Of a stretch of DNA of 64,000 nt, positions 1-8,362 are shown one piece after another; positions within the stretch are counted from its first letter, which is position 1; each line of letters opens with the position of its first letter. The DNA comes from Cupriavidus pauculus (GTDB lineage: Bacteria; Pseudomonadota; Gammaproteobacteria; Burkholderiales; Burkholderiaceae), in NCBI RefSeq assembly GCF_008693385.1, contig NZ_CP044065.1:2914001-2978000 (forward strand), in the 5' to 3' direction. Below the pieces are notes generated by a model. That model did not search any database. It worked only from the letters and a program-made list of their open reading frames with translations, and had not been told where the DNA came from. Both the position numbers and the translations under genes were made by a program.

Positions 1-1
1 C

Positions 2-1183
2 ACCCTCAAGCCGGGCAAGGAAAAGTCCCTGCTCCGGCGACATCCGTGGGTCTATGCCACGGGCATCGCGACAACCAGCGGCCGCTGCGAGCCGGGCGCC
101 ACGGTGACCATCCGCGCCGCCGACGGCCGCTTTCTCGCACGCGGGGCCTATAGCCCCGAGTCGCAGATCCGCGCGCGCGTATGGACGTTCGACGAGGACG
201 AGCCCGTCGATCACGCGCTGATCAAGCGCCGCGTGGCCGCGGCCATCGCCCATCGCGGGCAGTGGGTGCGCGACACCGACGCCGTGCGCCTCGTGTTCGG
301 CGAATCGGACCGGCTGCCGGGCCTGATCGTCGATTACTACGGCAACGGCGAGCGCGGCCAGCTCGTGTGCCAGTTCAACTCGGCCGGCGTGGAACAGTGG
401 AAGACCGCGATCGTGCAGGCGCTGGTCAAGGAGACCGGCTGCCCGAACCTGTACGAACGCTCGGACGCGGCCGTGCGCGAGCGCGAGGGCCTGCCGCTCG
501 TCACCGGTGTGCTCGCGGGTGCCGAGCCCGATCCCGAACTGTCGGTGACCGAACATGGCGTGCGCTACTACGTGGACGTGCGCAACGGCCACAAGACCGG
601 CTTCTACGTGGACCAGCGCGACAACCGCAAGCTGGTCGGCGATCTTGCGCAAGGCCGCGAGGTCCTGAACTGCTTCTGCTACACGGGCGGTTTCTCGCTG
701 GCCGCGCTGCGTGGCGGCGCGACCGCCGTGACGTCGATCGATTCGTCGGGCGAAGCGCTCAAGATCGCCGCCAACAACGTGACGCTGAACGGCTTCGACG
801 CGGACCGCGCGACGTGGCTGGACGCCGACGTGTTCAAGACGCTGCGGCAGTTCCGCGCCGAGGGCCGCCAGTTCGACCTGATCGTGCTGGACCCGCCGAA
901 GTTCGCGCCGTCGGCGCAGCATATCGACCGGGCCGCGCGCGCGTACAAGGAAATCAACCTCGTCGGCATGCAGCTGCTGCGGCCCGGCGGTCTGCTGTTC
1001 ACGTACTCGTGCTCGGGCGCGATCAGCATGGAACTGTTCCAGAAGATCGTGGCCGGCGCCGTGACCGACGCGCGCGCCGATGCCCGCATCCTGCGCCGCC
1101 TGTCGGCCGGGACCGATCATCCGATGTCGGCCGCGTTCCCGGAAGGCGAATATCTGAAAGGCCTGCTTCTGGAAAAGATCTGA
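2..1183 (+). CDS. rlmI: Class I SAM-dependent 23S rRNA methyltransferase, RlmI-like (5' partial)
   Basis: This is a cytosolic methyltransferase of the RlmI/RlmK family, which methylates a cytosine of 23S rRNA from S-adenosylmethionine. The frame is open from base 2 with no start codon, so the gene begins upstream; the GTG at 104 is internal because the preceding residues (KPGKEKSLLRRHPWVYATG) are the usual N-terminal PUA-like domain of the family. The C-terminal Rossmann domain shows the SAM-binding loop FCYTGGFSLAAL (about residues 190-201 counted from the GTG) and the motif IV DLIVLDPPKFAPS (about 258-270). RlmI proteins are about 395 residues; 393 are visible, so little is missing. It stands alone on its strand here. 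The family is secure; the exact target base is inferred. Confidence 0.88.
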   Translation, partial: TLKPGKEKSLLRRHPWVYATGIATTSGRCEPGATVTIRAADGRFLARGAYSPESQIRARVWTFDEDEPVDHALIKRRVAAAIAHRGQWVRDTDAVRLVFGESDRLPGLIVDYYGNGERGQLVCQFNSAGVEQWKTAIVQALVKETGCPNLYERSDAAVREREGLPLVTGVLAGAEPDPELSVTEHGVRYYVDVRNGHKTGFYVDQRDNRKLVGDLAQGREVLNCFCYTGGFSLAALRGGATAVTSIDSSGEALKIAANNVTLNGFDADRATWLDADVFKTLRQFRAEGRQFDLIVLDPPKFAPSAQHIDRAARAYKEINLVGMQLLRPGGLLFTYSCSGAISMELFQKIVAGAVTDARADARILRRLSAGTDHPMSAAFPEGEYLKGLLLEKI

Positions 1184-1194
1184 AGGCTGTTGTC

Positions 1195-1223
1195 TTGGGA
1201 CGGTAACAATGCCCGCCTATGAT
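1195..1223 (+). promoter_or_regulatory. Candidate sigma-70 promoter for a short transcript
   Basis: TTGGGA at 1195-1200 and TATGAT at 1218-1223 are separated by exactly 17 bases. A strong intrinsic terminator lies about 90 bases downstream and there is no open reading frame with a ribosome binding site between them. The boxes are imperfect, so the promoter is tentative. Confidence 0.35.
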
Positions 1224-1229
1224 GCGTCT

Positions 1230-1323
1230 CGCGGTGGACGCATTGGCAGGTGCCCCACCGTCTCTTCTTATCAGTCTTCGTGGTAATTGCCCCGCAGGTT
1301 AGAACCCTGCGGGGTATTTTTTT
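1230..1323 (+). ncRNA. Candidate small RNA of about 95 nt
   Basis: The span lies between a plausible sigma-70 promoter and an intrinsic terminator in the gap between the methyltransferase and nitronate monooxygenase genes. It holds no credible ORF. It carries a GC-rich 5' part with short complementary segments, a pyrimidine-rich single-stranded stretch (about 1256-1275), and the terminator stem at its end, the common layout of a trans-acting sRNA. It resembles no RNA family I can name. It could instead be only the 3' end of the upstream transcript. Confidence 0.3.
1290..1323 (+). terminator. Rho-independent terminator
   Basis: CCCCGCAGG (1290-1298) pairs perfectly with CCTGCGGGG (1306-1314) across a 7-base loop and is followed by a run of seven T (1317-1323). 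It ends transcription from the methyltransferase gene or from the candidate sRNA. Confidence 0.85.
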
Positions 1324-1338
1324 GCGCGCGAAACTCCC

Positions 1339-1369
1339 TATAATCGACCGATCGTCGAACGATCGTTCG
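1339..1369 (+). promoter_or_regulatory. -10 box and 14-bp palindromic operator upstream of nitronate monooxygenase
   Basis: A consensus TATAAT lies at 1339-1344. Just downstream, where a repressor would block transcription, is the perfect 14-bp palindrome CGAACGATCGTTCG (1356-1369). Short palindromes of this kind placed over the start site are typical of TetR/GntR-type repressors. No cognate regulator gene is adjacent. The -35 is poor, as it falls in the T-run of the terminator. Confidence 0.45.
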
Positions 1370-1384
1370 CAAAAAGGAGACCTC

Positions 1385-2371
1385 ATGCCCGCCGCCAAGC
1401 ACCTGCCACCGGCCCTGCAGAACCTGGCCCTGCCCGTCATCGCCTCCCCGATGTTCATCGTGAGCTATCCCGAGCTCGTGCTGGCCCAGTGCAAGGCCGG
1501 CATCGTCGGTTCGTTTCCGGCGCTCAACGCGCGCCCCGCGGAACTGCTCGACGAGTGGCTGACGACGATGCAGGAGGAACTGGCCGCGCACGTGGCCGCG
1601 AACCCGGGCGCGCGCGTGGGACCGATCGCGGTGAACCAGATCGTGCATGCGTCCAACGCGCGGCTCGAGCACGACGTGAAGGTCTGCGTCGAACACAAGG
1701 TGCCCATCTTCATCACGTCGCTGCGCGCGCCGGTCAAGGAGATGATCGATGCCGTCCACAGCTATGGCGGCATCGTGCTGCACGACGTGATCAACCTGCG
1801 CCACGCGGAAAAAGCCATCGAGGCCGGTGTCGATGGCCTGATCCTCGTCGCGGCCGGCGCGGGCGGCCACGCGGGCATGCTGTCGCCGTTCGCGCTCGTG
1901 GGCGAGGTGCGGCGCATCTTCGACGGCCCGATCGCGCTCTCCGGCTCGATCGCGACCGGCGACGCGGTGCTGGCCGCGCAGGCGATGGGCGCCGATTTCG
2001 CGTACGTGGGCACGCGTTTCATCGCATCGCAGGAGGCGCACGCGAGCCCCGAATACAAGCAATCGATCACGCATTCGGCGGCGGCGGATATCATCTACAC
2101 CAACCTGTTCACCGGCGTGCACGGCAACTATATCCGCGAGAGCATCCTCAACTCGGGGCTGGACCCCGAGAACCTGCCCGTCGCGGACAAGACCAAGATG
2201 GATTTCTCGAGCGGCGCTTCGAAGGCCAAGGCATGGAAAGACATCTGGGGAGCAGGTCAGGGCGTGGGCCAGATCCACGATGTGCCAACCGCGGGCGAGA
2301 TCGTCGCGCGCATGAAGACCGAATACGATGCCGCACGAGCCCGGCTCGCCATCCCGCAGACATCCGCGTAA
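1385..2371 (+). CDS. Nitronate monooxygenase (2-nitropropane dioxygenase family)
   Basis: This is an FMN-dependent TIM-barrel enzyme of the nitronate monooxygenase family, which oxidises alkyl nitronates such as propionate-3-nitronate to carbonyl compounds and nitrite. The start at 1385 is set by AAGGAGA (1374-1380), giving 328 residues, a normal length. The N-terminal PVIASPMFIVS and the glycine-rich phosphate-binding AAGAGGHAG (about residue 160) are family hallmarks. The open frame reaches back to 1250, but that part is promoter and terminator sequence. The next gene overlaps its 3' end by 44 bases, suggesting co-transcription. Physiological substrate is unknown; members are often general detoxification enzymes. 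Confidence 0.85.
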   Translation: MPAAKHLPPALQNLALPVIASPMFIVSYPELVLAQCKAGIVGSFPALNARPAELLDEWLTTMQEELAAHVAANPGARVGPIAVNQIVHASNARLEHDVKVCVEHKVPIFITSLRAPVKEMIDAVHSYGGIVLHDVINLRHAEKAIEAGVDGLILVAAGAGGHAGMLSPFALVGEVRRIFDGPIALSGSIATGDAVLAAQAMGADFAYVGTRFIASQEAHASPEYKQSITHSAAADIIYTNLFTGVHGNYIRESILNSGLDPENLPVADKTKMDFSSGASKAKAWKDIWGAGQGVGQIHDVPTAGEIVARMKTEYDAARARLAIPQTSA

Positions 2372-2816
2372 CGGCCCGGAAGACCTGCCGCTCGAGGCCC
2401 CGCGGGGCGGTCCGCGCCTCGTGCGCGCCGTCCGCGCGCTCTGGGTCGCGCTGGGCGTCATCAGCCTCGTGCTCGGCATCATCGGCATCTTCCTGCCGCT
2501 GCTGCCCACCACACCGTTCGTGCTGCTGGCCGCGGCATGCTTCGCGCGCGGCTCCAGACGCTTTCATACCTGGCTCGTCTCGCATCCGCGCTTCGGGCCG
2601 ACCATCCTCGACTGGCAGAAGCATCGCGCGATTCCGTGGCGCGCCAAGGTATTCGCGCTCTCGACGATGTGGGTATCGATGGGCACCACCGCGTGGTTCC
2701 TGCGCGCGCGGCCCTATGCCTCGCTCACGCTGATCGGCATCGCGCTCGCGGTCAGCATCTGGATGCTGCGGCTGCCCACGCGCGCGCCCGAGGGCGCGTC
2801 CGGGCGTCAGTCGTAA
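2328..2816 (+). CDS. DUF454 / YbaN-family inner membrane protein
   Basis: This is a 162-residue membrane protein of the YbaN (DUF454) family, whose function is not established. Residues about 36-66 form a hydrophobic hairpin containing the family signature IGIFLPLLPTTPFVLLAAACF, followed by FARGSRRFHTWL and a second hydrophobic pair near residues 108-147. The start overlaps the 3' end of the nitronate monooxygenase gene in another frame, so the two are probably co-transcribed. The tail is short and polar. Family assignment rests on the LPTTPF motif, the FxxxSxRxHxWL-like segment and the length. Confidence 0.8.
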   Translation: MPHEPGSPSRRHPRNGPEDLPLEAPRGGPRLVRAVRALWVALGVISLVLGIIGIFLPLLPTTPFVLLAAACFARGSRRFHTWLVSHPRFGPTILDWQKHRAIPWRAKVFALSTMWVSMGTTAWFLRARPYASLTLIGIALAVSIWMLRLPTRAPEGASGRQS

Positions 2817-2822
2817 CGCCAG

Positions 2823-4091
2823 TCAGTCGTAGCGCCGCGCGTCCTCGATGGTCTTGCCGTCCTGCGGCAGCGATCCGGCCGCGACGAAGGCCACCTCTCC
2901 CCGCAGGCGCGTGACCTCCCGCAGCGACTTACCGATGGCCGCCGCCAGCGCCGCGTCCTCGCGCGTGGCATCGCAATGCAGCGTCATGACGTCCGCGCCC
3001 ACCGTGCCGGTGACCACGAGCCGCGCCGCGCGAATCTCGGGATGGCGCCGCACGACCTCGGCCACCTGCCCCGGATAGACGAACATCCCCTTGACCTTCG
3101 TGGTCTGGTCCGCGCGCCCGAGCCAGCCCCTGAGCCGGATATTGGTCCGCCCGCATGGACTGGGCCGCCACGCGGAATCGGCCACGATCGCCGACAGATC
3201 GCCGGTACCGAACCGGATCAACGGATAGTCGCCATTGGCCAGTACCGTGACCACGACCTCGCCGATCTCGCCATCGGGCATCGGTCGCGTGCCGCCGGGC
3301 TCGACGATCTCCACGAGCACGCCCTCATCGACGACCCAGCCGTCACCGCCATCGGTCTCGTACGCGATGAGCCCCACGTCGGCCGTGCCGTACATCTGTC
3401 GCGCCGAAATGCCATGGTCGTGCAGCCACGCGCGCAGCGGCGGCGGGCATGCCTCGCCCGACACCAGCGCCTTGGTCAGGCTCGCGCAGCGCAGGTCCAT
3501 CTCCGCGCCGCGCTCCAGCAGCAGCTTCAGGAACGATGGGGTGCCCGCGTAGGCGGAGGGCTGCAGGCTGGCCAGTGCCTCCACCTGCGATTCGGTCTGG
3601 CCCACGCCCGCCGGAAACACGCAGCAGCCAAGCTGATGCGCGCCGGTCTCCATCATCATGCCGGCGGGCGTGAAGTGGTACGAGAACGTGTTGTAGACGA
3701 GCTCGCCCGCGCGGAAGCCCGCGGCGAACATCGCGCGCGCGACGCGCCACCAGTCGCCCGAATGGCCGTCGGGTTCGTGGATCGGCCCCGGGGAGCGGAA
3801 CAGATGGCGGAGCCCGCCGATCGGCGTGGCATTGAGCCCGCCGAGCGGCGGCGCAAGCTTTTGCCGCGCGGTGAGTTCGGACTTGCGCGTGACGGGCAGC
3901 TGGGCGAGCGCCTCGCGCGTGTGGATCGCGCGCGCATCGACGTGTCCGAGAATCTCCGCGAAATAGGTCGCGTGGGACTGCGCGTGTGCGACCTGCCGCG
4001 ACAATGCGGCAAGCTGCGCCTGCTCGCGCGCTTCCGGCTCGCGCGTCTCCAGCGCGTCGAAGAACGCGCCGGGCGTCTGGGAGGTGTCCAT
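2823..4091 (-). CDS. Phenylacetate-CoA ligase family (AMP-forming) enzyme
   Basis: This is an AMP-forming acyl/aryl-CoA ligase of the PaaK branch, which adenylates a carboxylic acid and transfers it to CoA. The visible elements are YAGTPSFLKLLLERG (ATP/substrate region), QMYGTADVGLIAYE (the Y-G-x-x-E/D region), LIRFGTGDLSAI (ribose-binding Asp) and GRADQTTKVKGMFVYPGQV (hinge and C-terminal lid). The start at 4091 follows AAGGAT at good spacing; an upstream ATG at 4106 would overlap the LivF stop as ATGA but has no ribosome site. It yields 422 residues, normal for the family. It is the last gene of the liv-type operon, so its substrate is probably what the transporter brings in, perhaps an aromatic acid. 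The substrate is inferred. Confidence 0.8.
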   Translation of the reverse strand: MDTSQTPGAFFDALETREPEAREQAQLAALSRQVAHAQSHATYFAEILGHVDARAIHTREALAQLPVTRKSELTARQKLAPPLGGLNATPIGGLRHLFRSPGPIHEPDGHSGDWWRVARAMFAAGFRAGELVYNTFSYHFTPAGMMMETGAHQLGCCVFPAGVGQTESQVEALASLQPSAYAGTPSFLKLLLERGAEMDLRCASLTKALVSGEACPPPLRAWLHDHGISARQMYGTADVGLIAYETDGGDGWVVDEGVLVEIVEPGGTRPMPDGEIGEVVVTVLANGDYPLIRFGTGDLSAIVADSAWRPSPCGRTNIRLRGWLGRADQTTKVKGMFVYPGQVAEVVRRHPEIRAARLVVTGTVGADVMTLHCDATREDAALAAAIGKSLREVTRLRGEVAFVAAGSLPQDGKTIEDARRYD

Positions 4092-4102
4092 GGATCGATC
4101 CT

Positions 4103-4912
4103 TCATGCCAGCCAGCGCTTGCGGCGGCGGTAGCTCTTGACGTCGCGGAACGACTTGCGCGCGGCGCCTTCCGCGTCGTTGGCGGCCACGCCGAGGTAGA
4201 ACTCCTTCACGTCCTCGTTGGTCCGCAGCGATTCGGCGTCGCCATCCATCACGACGCGGCCGTTCTCGAGGATGTAGCCGTAGTCCGCATAGCGCAACGC
4301 GACCATCGTGTTCTGCTCGGCGAGCAGGAAGCTCACGCGTTCGCGCGCGTTGAGGTCGCGCACGATCTCGAAGATTTCCTCGACGATCTGCGGCGCGAGG
4401 CCCATCGACGGTTCGTCGAGCAGGATCATCGCGGGCTTGGCCATCATGGCCCGGCCGATCGCGCACATCTGCTGCTCGCCGCCCGACGTGTATCCGGCCT
4501 GGGACTTGCGCCGCGTCTTCAGCCGCGGGAAATAGCCATAGATCTTTTCGAGCTCGTCGCGCGTGGCCGCGCGGGACAGGCCGCGCGTGTAGGCGCCGGT
4601 CAGCAGGTTCTCCTCGATCGTCAGGTGCGCGAAGCAGTGGCGGCCCTCCATCACCTGGATCACCCCACGCCGCACGAGGTCGTTCGGCGTGAGCTGATCG
4701 ACGCGATTGCCCTGATACGTGATGGAGCCCTTGGTCACATCGCCGCGCTCGGCGTGCAGCAGGTTCGAGATGGCCTTGAGCGTGGTGGTCTTGCCGGCGC
4801 CATTGGCGCCGAGCAGTGCCACGATGCGGCCCTCGGGCACCTCGAGCGAGACGCCCTTGAGCACAAGGATCACGTGGTCGTAGATGACCTCGATATTGTT
4901 GACCGTCAGCAT
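4103..4912 (-). CDS. livF: Branched-chain-type ABC transporter ATP-binding protein LivF
   Basis: This is one of the two cytoplasmic ATPases of a hydrophobic amino acid (HAAT) type importer. Walker A is GANGAGKTT (about residues 34-42), the signature is SGGEQQM (about 143-149) and Walker B is MILLDEPSMGL (about 161-171), followed by the switch His region (LLAEQNT). It has 269 residues, longer than the usual 235 because of a C-terminal extension rich in Arg and Lys. It lies between the receptor gene and the ligase gene in a single minus-strand operon. The transporter class is secure; the substrate need not be a branched-chain amino acid. Confidence 0.9.
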   Translation of the reverse strand: MLTVNNIEVIYDHVILVLKGVSLEVPEGRIVALLGANGAGKTTTLKAISNLLHAERGDVTKGSITYQGNRVDQLTPNDLVRRGVIQVMEGRHCFAHLTIEENLLTGAYTRGLSRAATRDELEKIYGYFPRLKTRRKSQAGYTSGGEQQMCAIGRAMMAKPAMILLDEPSMGLAPQIVEEIFEIVRDLNARERVSFLLAEQNTMVALRYADYGYILENGRVVMDGDAESLRTNEDVKEFYLGVAANDAEGAARKSFRDVKSYRRRKRWLA

Positions 4913-4928
4913 GATGTCAGGCCCTGTC

Positions 4929-6278
4929 TCAGGACTTCACGCAACCCGGCGTGATGCCCTTCTCCTTGGCGTACTGCGCCGCGGTGGCCTTGAACAGCGG
5001 GTGGATCAGGTTCTTGTTGCCCTCGATCCAGTCCGACACCACGACCCACTTGCTGCCGTCCCATTGCTGGATCTTCACCTTGCCCGACCCTTCGTGGTTC
5101 TCGCACGAGGTCTTGATCTCGGGCAGCAGGCCCGTGGCGCCGAGCTGCTGCAGCCGCGCGTTGGTCACGTTGAGGTTCTCGAAGGCCCAGCGCATCTGGT
5201 CGCCGTTCATGACCTTGCCCTTGCCGAACTTGTCCTGCGCCACGCGGATGGCCTCCACGGTGACGACGGCCGCCGACACGCCGCGGTTGTAGAGCACCGA
5301 GCCGACCTTGTTGCGGTCCTGCATATTGCCCTTGTTCGCGCCGTACACCACCTTGTCGATATCGGCGATAAGGGGGACGTTGCGGCCCGCCACGTTCCAC
5401 GTGGCGCTCATGTAGCCCTTGGCCGCGTCGCCGGCCGGCACCGTGTCTTCCTCGGAGCCGGCCCACCACGAGCCGATCATCTTGTCGCGCGAGAAGCCGA
5501 CCTTCTGCGCGGCCTTGAGCGCGGTCTGGTTCATCACGCCCCAGCCCCAGAAGATCACGTAGTCGGGGTTCTCCTGGCGGATACGCAGCCACTGCGCGCC
5601 CTGCTCGTTGCCGGGGTGCGCCACCGGAATCTCGACGAGGTTGAACTTGTTGAGCCTGGACTCCGCCTGCAGCGCGACGATCGGCTCCTTGCCATAGGCG
5701 GAGTCGTGGTACAGGTAGACGATCTTCTTGCCCGCGAGGGAGCCGCCGTTCTTCGACTGCAGGTACTTGACGATGGCCGACACCTGCATCTGGTACGTCG
5801 TGACGAGCGGGAAGGCGTAGGGGAACACCGAACCGTCCACGGCGTCGGTACGGCCATAGCCCATCATGACCAGCGGGACCTTGTCGGCCGCGGTCTTGTC
5901 CACGAGCGCGTACGAGATACCCGTCGACATCGAGTGATAGGCGGTGCCCTTGGTCGTCGCGTTCTTGGCTTTCAGGCGCTCGTAGCACTCCACGCCCTTG
6001 GCGTTGTTGTACTCGGTCTCGCACTCTTCCCACGACAGCTTGACGCCGTTGACGCCGCCGTCCTTGAGATTCACGTAGTTGAGGTAGTCGATGAAGCCAC
6101 CATAGAACGACTGGCCATTGGCGCCGTACGGGCCGACGCGATAGCTCGGCAGCGCGACGAATTGCTCACTGCTCTGGGCGAGCGCGGCACCGGCGGGTGC
6201 GAGCAGCGCCACGGCAGCAGCGGTAGCGGTAGCGGCGGCGAGCGCGGCACGCCACAAGTTGCGGATCTCGAATGCCAT
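4929..6278 (-). CDS. ABC transporter substrate-binding protein (Leu/Ile/Val-binding family)
   Basis: This is the periplasmic receptor (peripla_BP_6 fold) of the adjacent ABC importer. A cleavable signal peptide occupies about residues 1-34, with hydrophobic core ALAAATATAAAVALLAP and a cut near ALAQS. The mature protein has the long insertions typical of receptors for aromatic acids, fatty acids or urea-like ligands rather than the approximately 370-residue LivJ/K: total length is 449. The segment ETEYNNAKGVECYERLK and the later NYGKEP-like hinge (YHDSAYGKEPIVAL) are typical of this subgroup. It lies between livM and livF, an internal receptor position common in betaproteobacterial clusters of this kind. 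Ligand unknown; an aromatic or fatty acid is favoured by the two neighbouring CoA ligases. Confidence 0.87.
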   Translation of the reverse strand: MAFEIRNLWRAALAAATATAAAVALLAPAGAALAQSSEQFVALPSYRVGPYGANGQSFYGGFIDYLNYVNLKDGGVNGVKLSWEECETEYNNAKGVECYERLKAKNATTKGTAYHSMSTGISYALVDKTAADKVPLVMMGYGRTDAVDGSVFPYAFPLVTTYQMQVSAIVKYLQSKNGGSLAGKKIVYLYHDSAYGKEPIVALQAESRLNKFNLVEIPVAHPGNEQGAQWLRIRQENPDYVIFWGWGVMNQTALKAAQKVGFSRDKMIGSWWAGSEEDTVPAGDAAKGYMSATWNVAGRNVPLIADIDKVVYGANKGNMQDRNKVGSVLYNRGVSAAVVTVEAIRVAQDKFGKGKVMNGDQMRWAFENLNVTNARLQQLGATGLLPEIKTSCENHEGSGKVKIQQWDGSKWVVVSDWIEGNKNLIHPLFKATAAQYAKEKGITPGCVKS

Positions 6279-6325
6279 GACTTGTCTCCTGTTCCTGTTC
6301 GGATTTGTTATTTGCTACGACCCCT

Positions 6326-7402
6326 TCAATGCGGGAATGGCCACAACCGCAGTTTCTCCTTGCCGATCTGCCAGAGGCGCGCGAGGCCGTGCGGCTCGAC
6401 GATCAGGAAGAAGATGATCAGCCCGCCAAACACCATCAGCTGGATATGCGACACGGTGGCGTTCGTGAACGGCAGGCTGAGCCATGCCGCCAGCGTCGGC
6501 AGCGTGTTGTCGAGAAAGATCGGCAGCAGCAGGATGAACGCCGCGCCGAGGAACGAACCGAGGATGCTGCCCACGCCGCCGATGATGATCATGAAGAGCA
6601 CGCGGAACGACAGGTCCAGCGAGAAGCCGTCCGGCTCCACCGAGCCGAGGTAGCAGAACGCATAGAGCGCGCCCGCCACGCCGCAGTAGAACGAGCTGAC
6701 CGCGAACGCCAGCAGCTTGGTGCGCATGAGCGGAATGCCGATGACCTCCGCGGCCACATCCATGTCGCGCACCGCCATCCATGCGCGGCCCGTGGCGGAG
6801 CGCACGAGGTTCTTGGCGAGCAGCGCAAGCACCGTCACCACGCCGAGCACGAACAGGTACTTGCGCACCGGCGTGTCGAGCGCGAAGCCGAACAGATCGA
6901 GCCGCTGCGCGGTGATCACGCCCGACGAACTGTTGTTCGAGAACCAGGGGAACTTGGTCAGCGCCCACACCACGAAGAACTGCGCGGCCAGCGTCGCCAC
7001 GGCGAGATAGAAGCCCTTGATGCGCAGCGACGGCAGCCCGAACGCCACGCCGACGAGCGCGGCCGACAGACCGGCCAGCAGGAACGTGAGCAGCACCGGC
7101 AGGCCTTCGATGCGCAGCTGGAAGTTGTACGCGGCATAGGCGCCGACCGCCATGAACGCCGCGGTGCCAAGCGATAGCTGCCCCGCGTAGCCGGTCAGGA
7201 TATTGAGACCGAGCGCGGCCAGCGAGAAGATCAGAAACGGGATCAGGATCGCGCTGAACCAGTATTCGCTGCCGAGGAAGGGCACGGCGACAAAGGCCAC
7301 GGCCATCAGCACGGCAAAGCCGATGCGGTCCTGGCGGATGGGGAAGATCTGGCTGTCGGCGACGTAGGACGTCTTGAACTGGCCCGCTTCGCGATAGAAC
7401 AT
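6326..7402 (-). CDS. livM: Branched-chain-type ABC transporter permease LivM
   Basis: This is an inner-membrane permease of a HAAT-type ABC importer, 358 residues with about nine to ten hydrophobic segments. The conserved region LNILTGYAGQLSLGTAAFMAVGAYAAY and the EAA-like loop GRAWMAVRDMDVAAEVIG identify the LivM branch. The start is ATG 7402 (MFYREAGQF); the longer open frame upstream is a shadow of livH. It is 20 bases downstream of livH and followed by the receptor gene. No anomalies are seen. Confidence 0.9.
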   Translation of the reverse strand: MFYREAGQFKTSYVADSQIFPIRQDRIGFAVLMAVAFVAVPFLGSEYWFSAILIPFLIFSLAALGLNILTGYAGQLSLGTAAFMAVGAYAAYNFQLRIEGLPVLLTFLLAGLSAALVGVAFGLPSLRIKGFYLAVATLAAQFFVVWALTKFPWFSNNSSSGVITAQRLDLFGFALDTPVRKYLFVLGVVTVLALLAKNLVRSATGRAWMAVRDMDVAAEVIGIPLMRTKLLAFAVSSFYCGVAGALYAFCYLGSVEPDGFSLDLSFRVLFMIIIGGVGSILGSFLGAAFILLLPIFLDNTLPTLAAWLSLPFTNATVSHIQLMVFGGLIIFFLIVEPHGLARLWQIGKEKLRLWPFPH

Positions 7403-7422
7403 GTCGGCTCCTGAACGGTCCG

Positions 7423-8337
7423 TTAAACGCGGTCGATGTGTTTCTCGCCAAACAGCCCTTCGGGCCGGACGAGCAGGAACAGCAGCGCGAACACATACGG
7501 GAACCAGCCCTCGATCCCGCCGAAGTTGCCGCCGAACATCGACTGGAACACGGGTGGGATATAGATCTCGGCCAGCTTCTCCGACGCGCCGATGATCAGT
7601 CCGCCCACGATCGCGCCCGGCACCGACGTGAAGCCGCCGAGGATCAACACGGGCAGCGCCTTGAGCGCGGTGAGCGTCAGCGCGAACTGCACGCCGTTGC
7701 GCGAGCCCCAGAGCATGCCTGCCACCAGCGCGACGAACCCCGCCACGCCCCACACGATGGCCCAGATATGCTGCAGCGGAATGCCGAGCGAGAGCGCGGC
7801 CTGGTGGTCGTCCGCCACCGCGCGCAGCGCGCGGCCGACCTTCGTGTACTGGAAGAACAGCGCGAGCGTGGCCACGAGCACGGCGGCGATGCCGGCGGCC
7901 GCGAGGTCGAACTTCGACACGACGATATTGAAGTGCGTGAGAATCGGCTCGATCGGTTCATCGACGATGCCAAGCTGGATCGGGCGCACCTCGTTGCCGA
8001 ACAGCAGCGGGCCGAGACCTTCGAGGAAGAACGACAGGCCGATGGTCGCCATGAACAGCGTGATGGGCGGCTGGTTGACGAGCTTGCGCAGCACGAACCG
8101 TTCGGTGCCGATGCCGACGAGCACCATCACCACGAACGCGCCGATCACGGCCGCCCACATCGGCATGCCCTTGTCCATCAGGCCCACCACCGCGAGCGCG
8201 GCAAAGTACACCATCGCGCCCTGCGCGAAGTTGAACACGCCGGACGCCTTGTAGATAAGCACGAAGCCGAGCGCGACGAGCGAATACATGAGGCCCGACA
8301 GCAGCCCGCCCAGCAGGATTTCGAAGAAGAAGGTCAT
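7423..8337 (-). CDS. livH: Branched-chain-type ABC transporter permease LivH
   Basis: This is the second inner-membrane permease of the importer, 304 residues, with about eight hydrophobic segments. LLSGLMYSLVALGFVLIYKA and FNFAQG near the N-terminus are characteristic of LivH. GRALRAVADDHQAALSLGI is the cytoplasmic EAA loop that contacts the ATPase. It lies between livG and livM with short gaps, so all five transporter genes should be one transcript. Confidence 0.9.
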   Translation of the reverse strand: MTFFFEILLGGLLSGLMYSLVALGFVLIYKASGVFNFAQGAMVYFAALAVVGLMDKGMPMWAAVIGAFVVMVLVGIGTERFVLRKLVNQPPITLFMATIGLSFFLEGLGPLLFGNEVRPIQLGIVDEPIEPILTHFNIVVSKFDLAAAGIAAVLVATLALFFQYTKVGRALRAVADDHQAALSLGIPLQHIWAIVWGVAGFVALVAGMLWGSRNGVQFALTLTALKALPVLILGGFTSVPGAIVGGLIIGASEKLAEIYIPPVFQSMFGGNFGGIEGWFPYVFALLFLLVRPEGLFGEKHIDRV

Positions 8338-8362
8338 GGTCCGTGGCCTGCGATGCGAGCGG

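Noticed and set aside
104..1206. Long antisense and shifted-frame ORFs across most genes, such as the Arg/Ala-rich 181-1206 frame
   Set aside because: High GC makes long open frames on every strand; they have Arg-rich composition, no ribosome sites and lie over well-supported genes.
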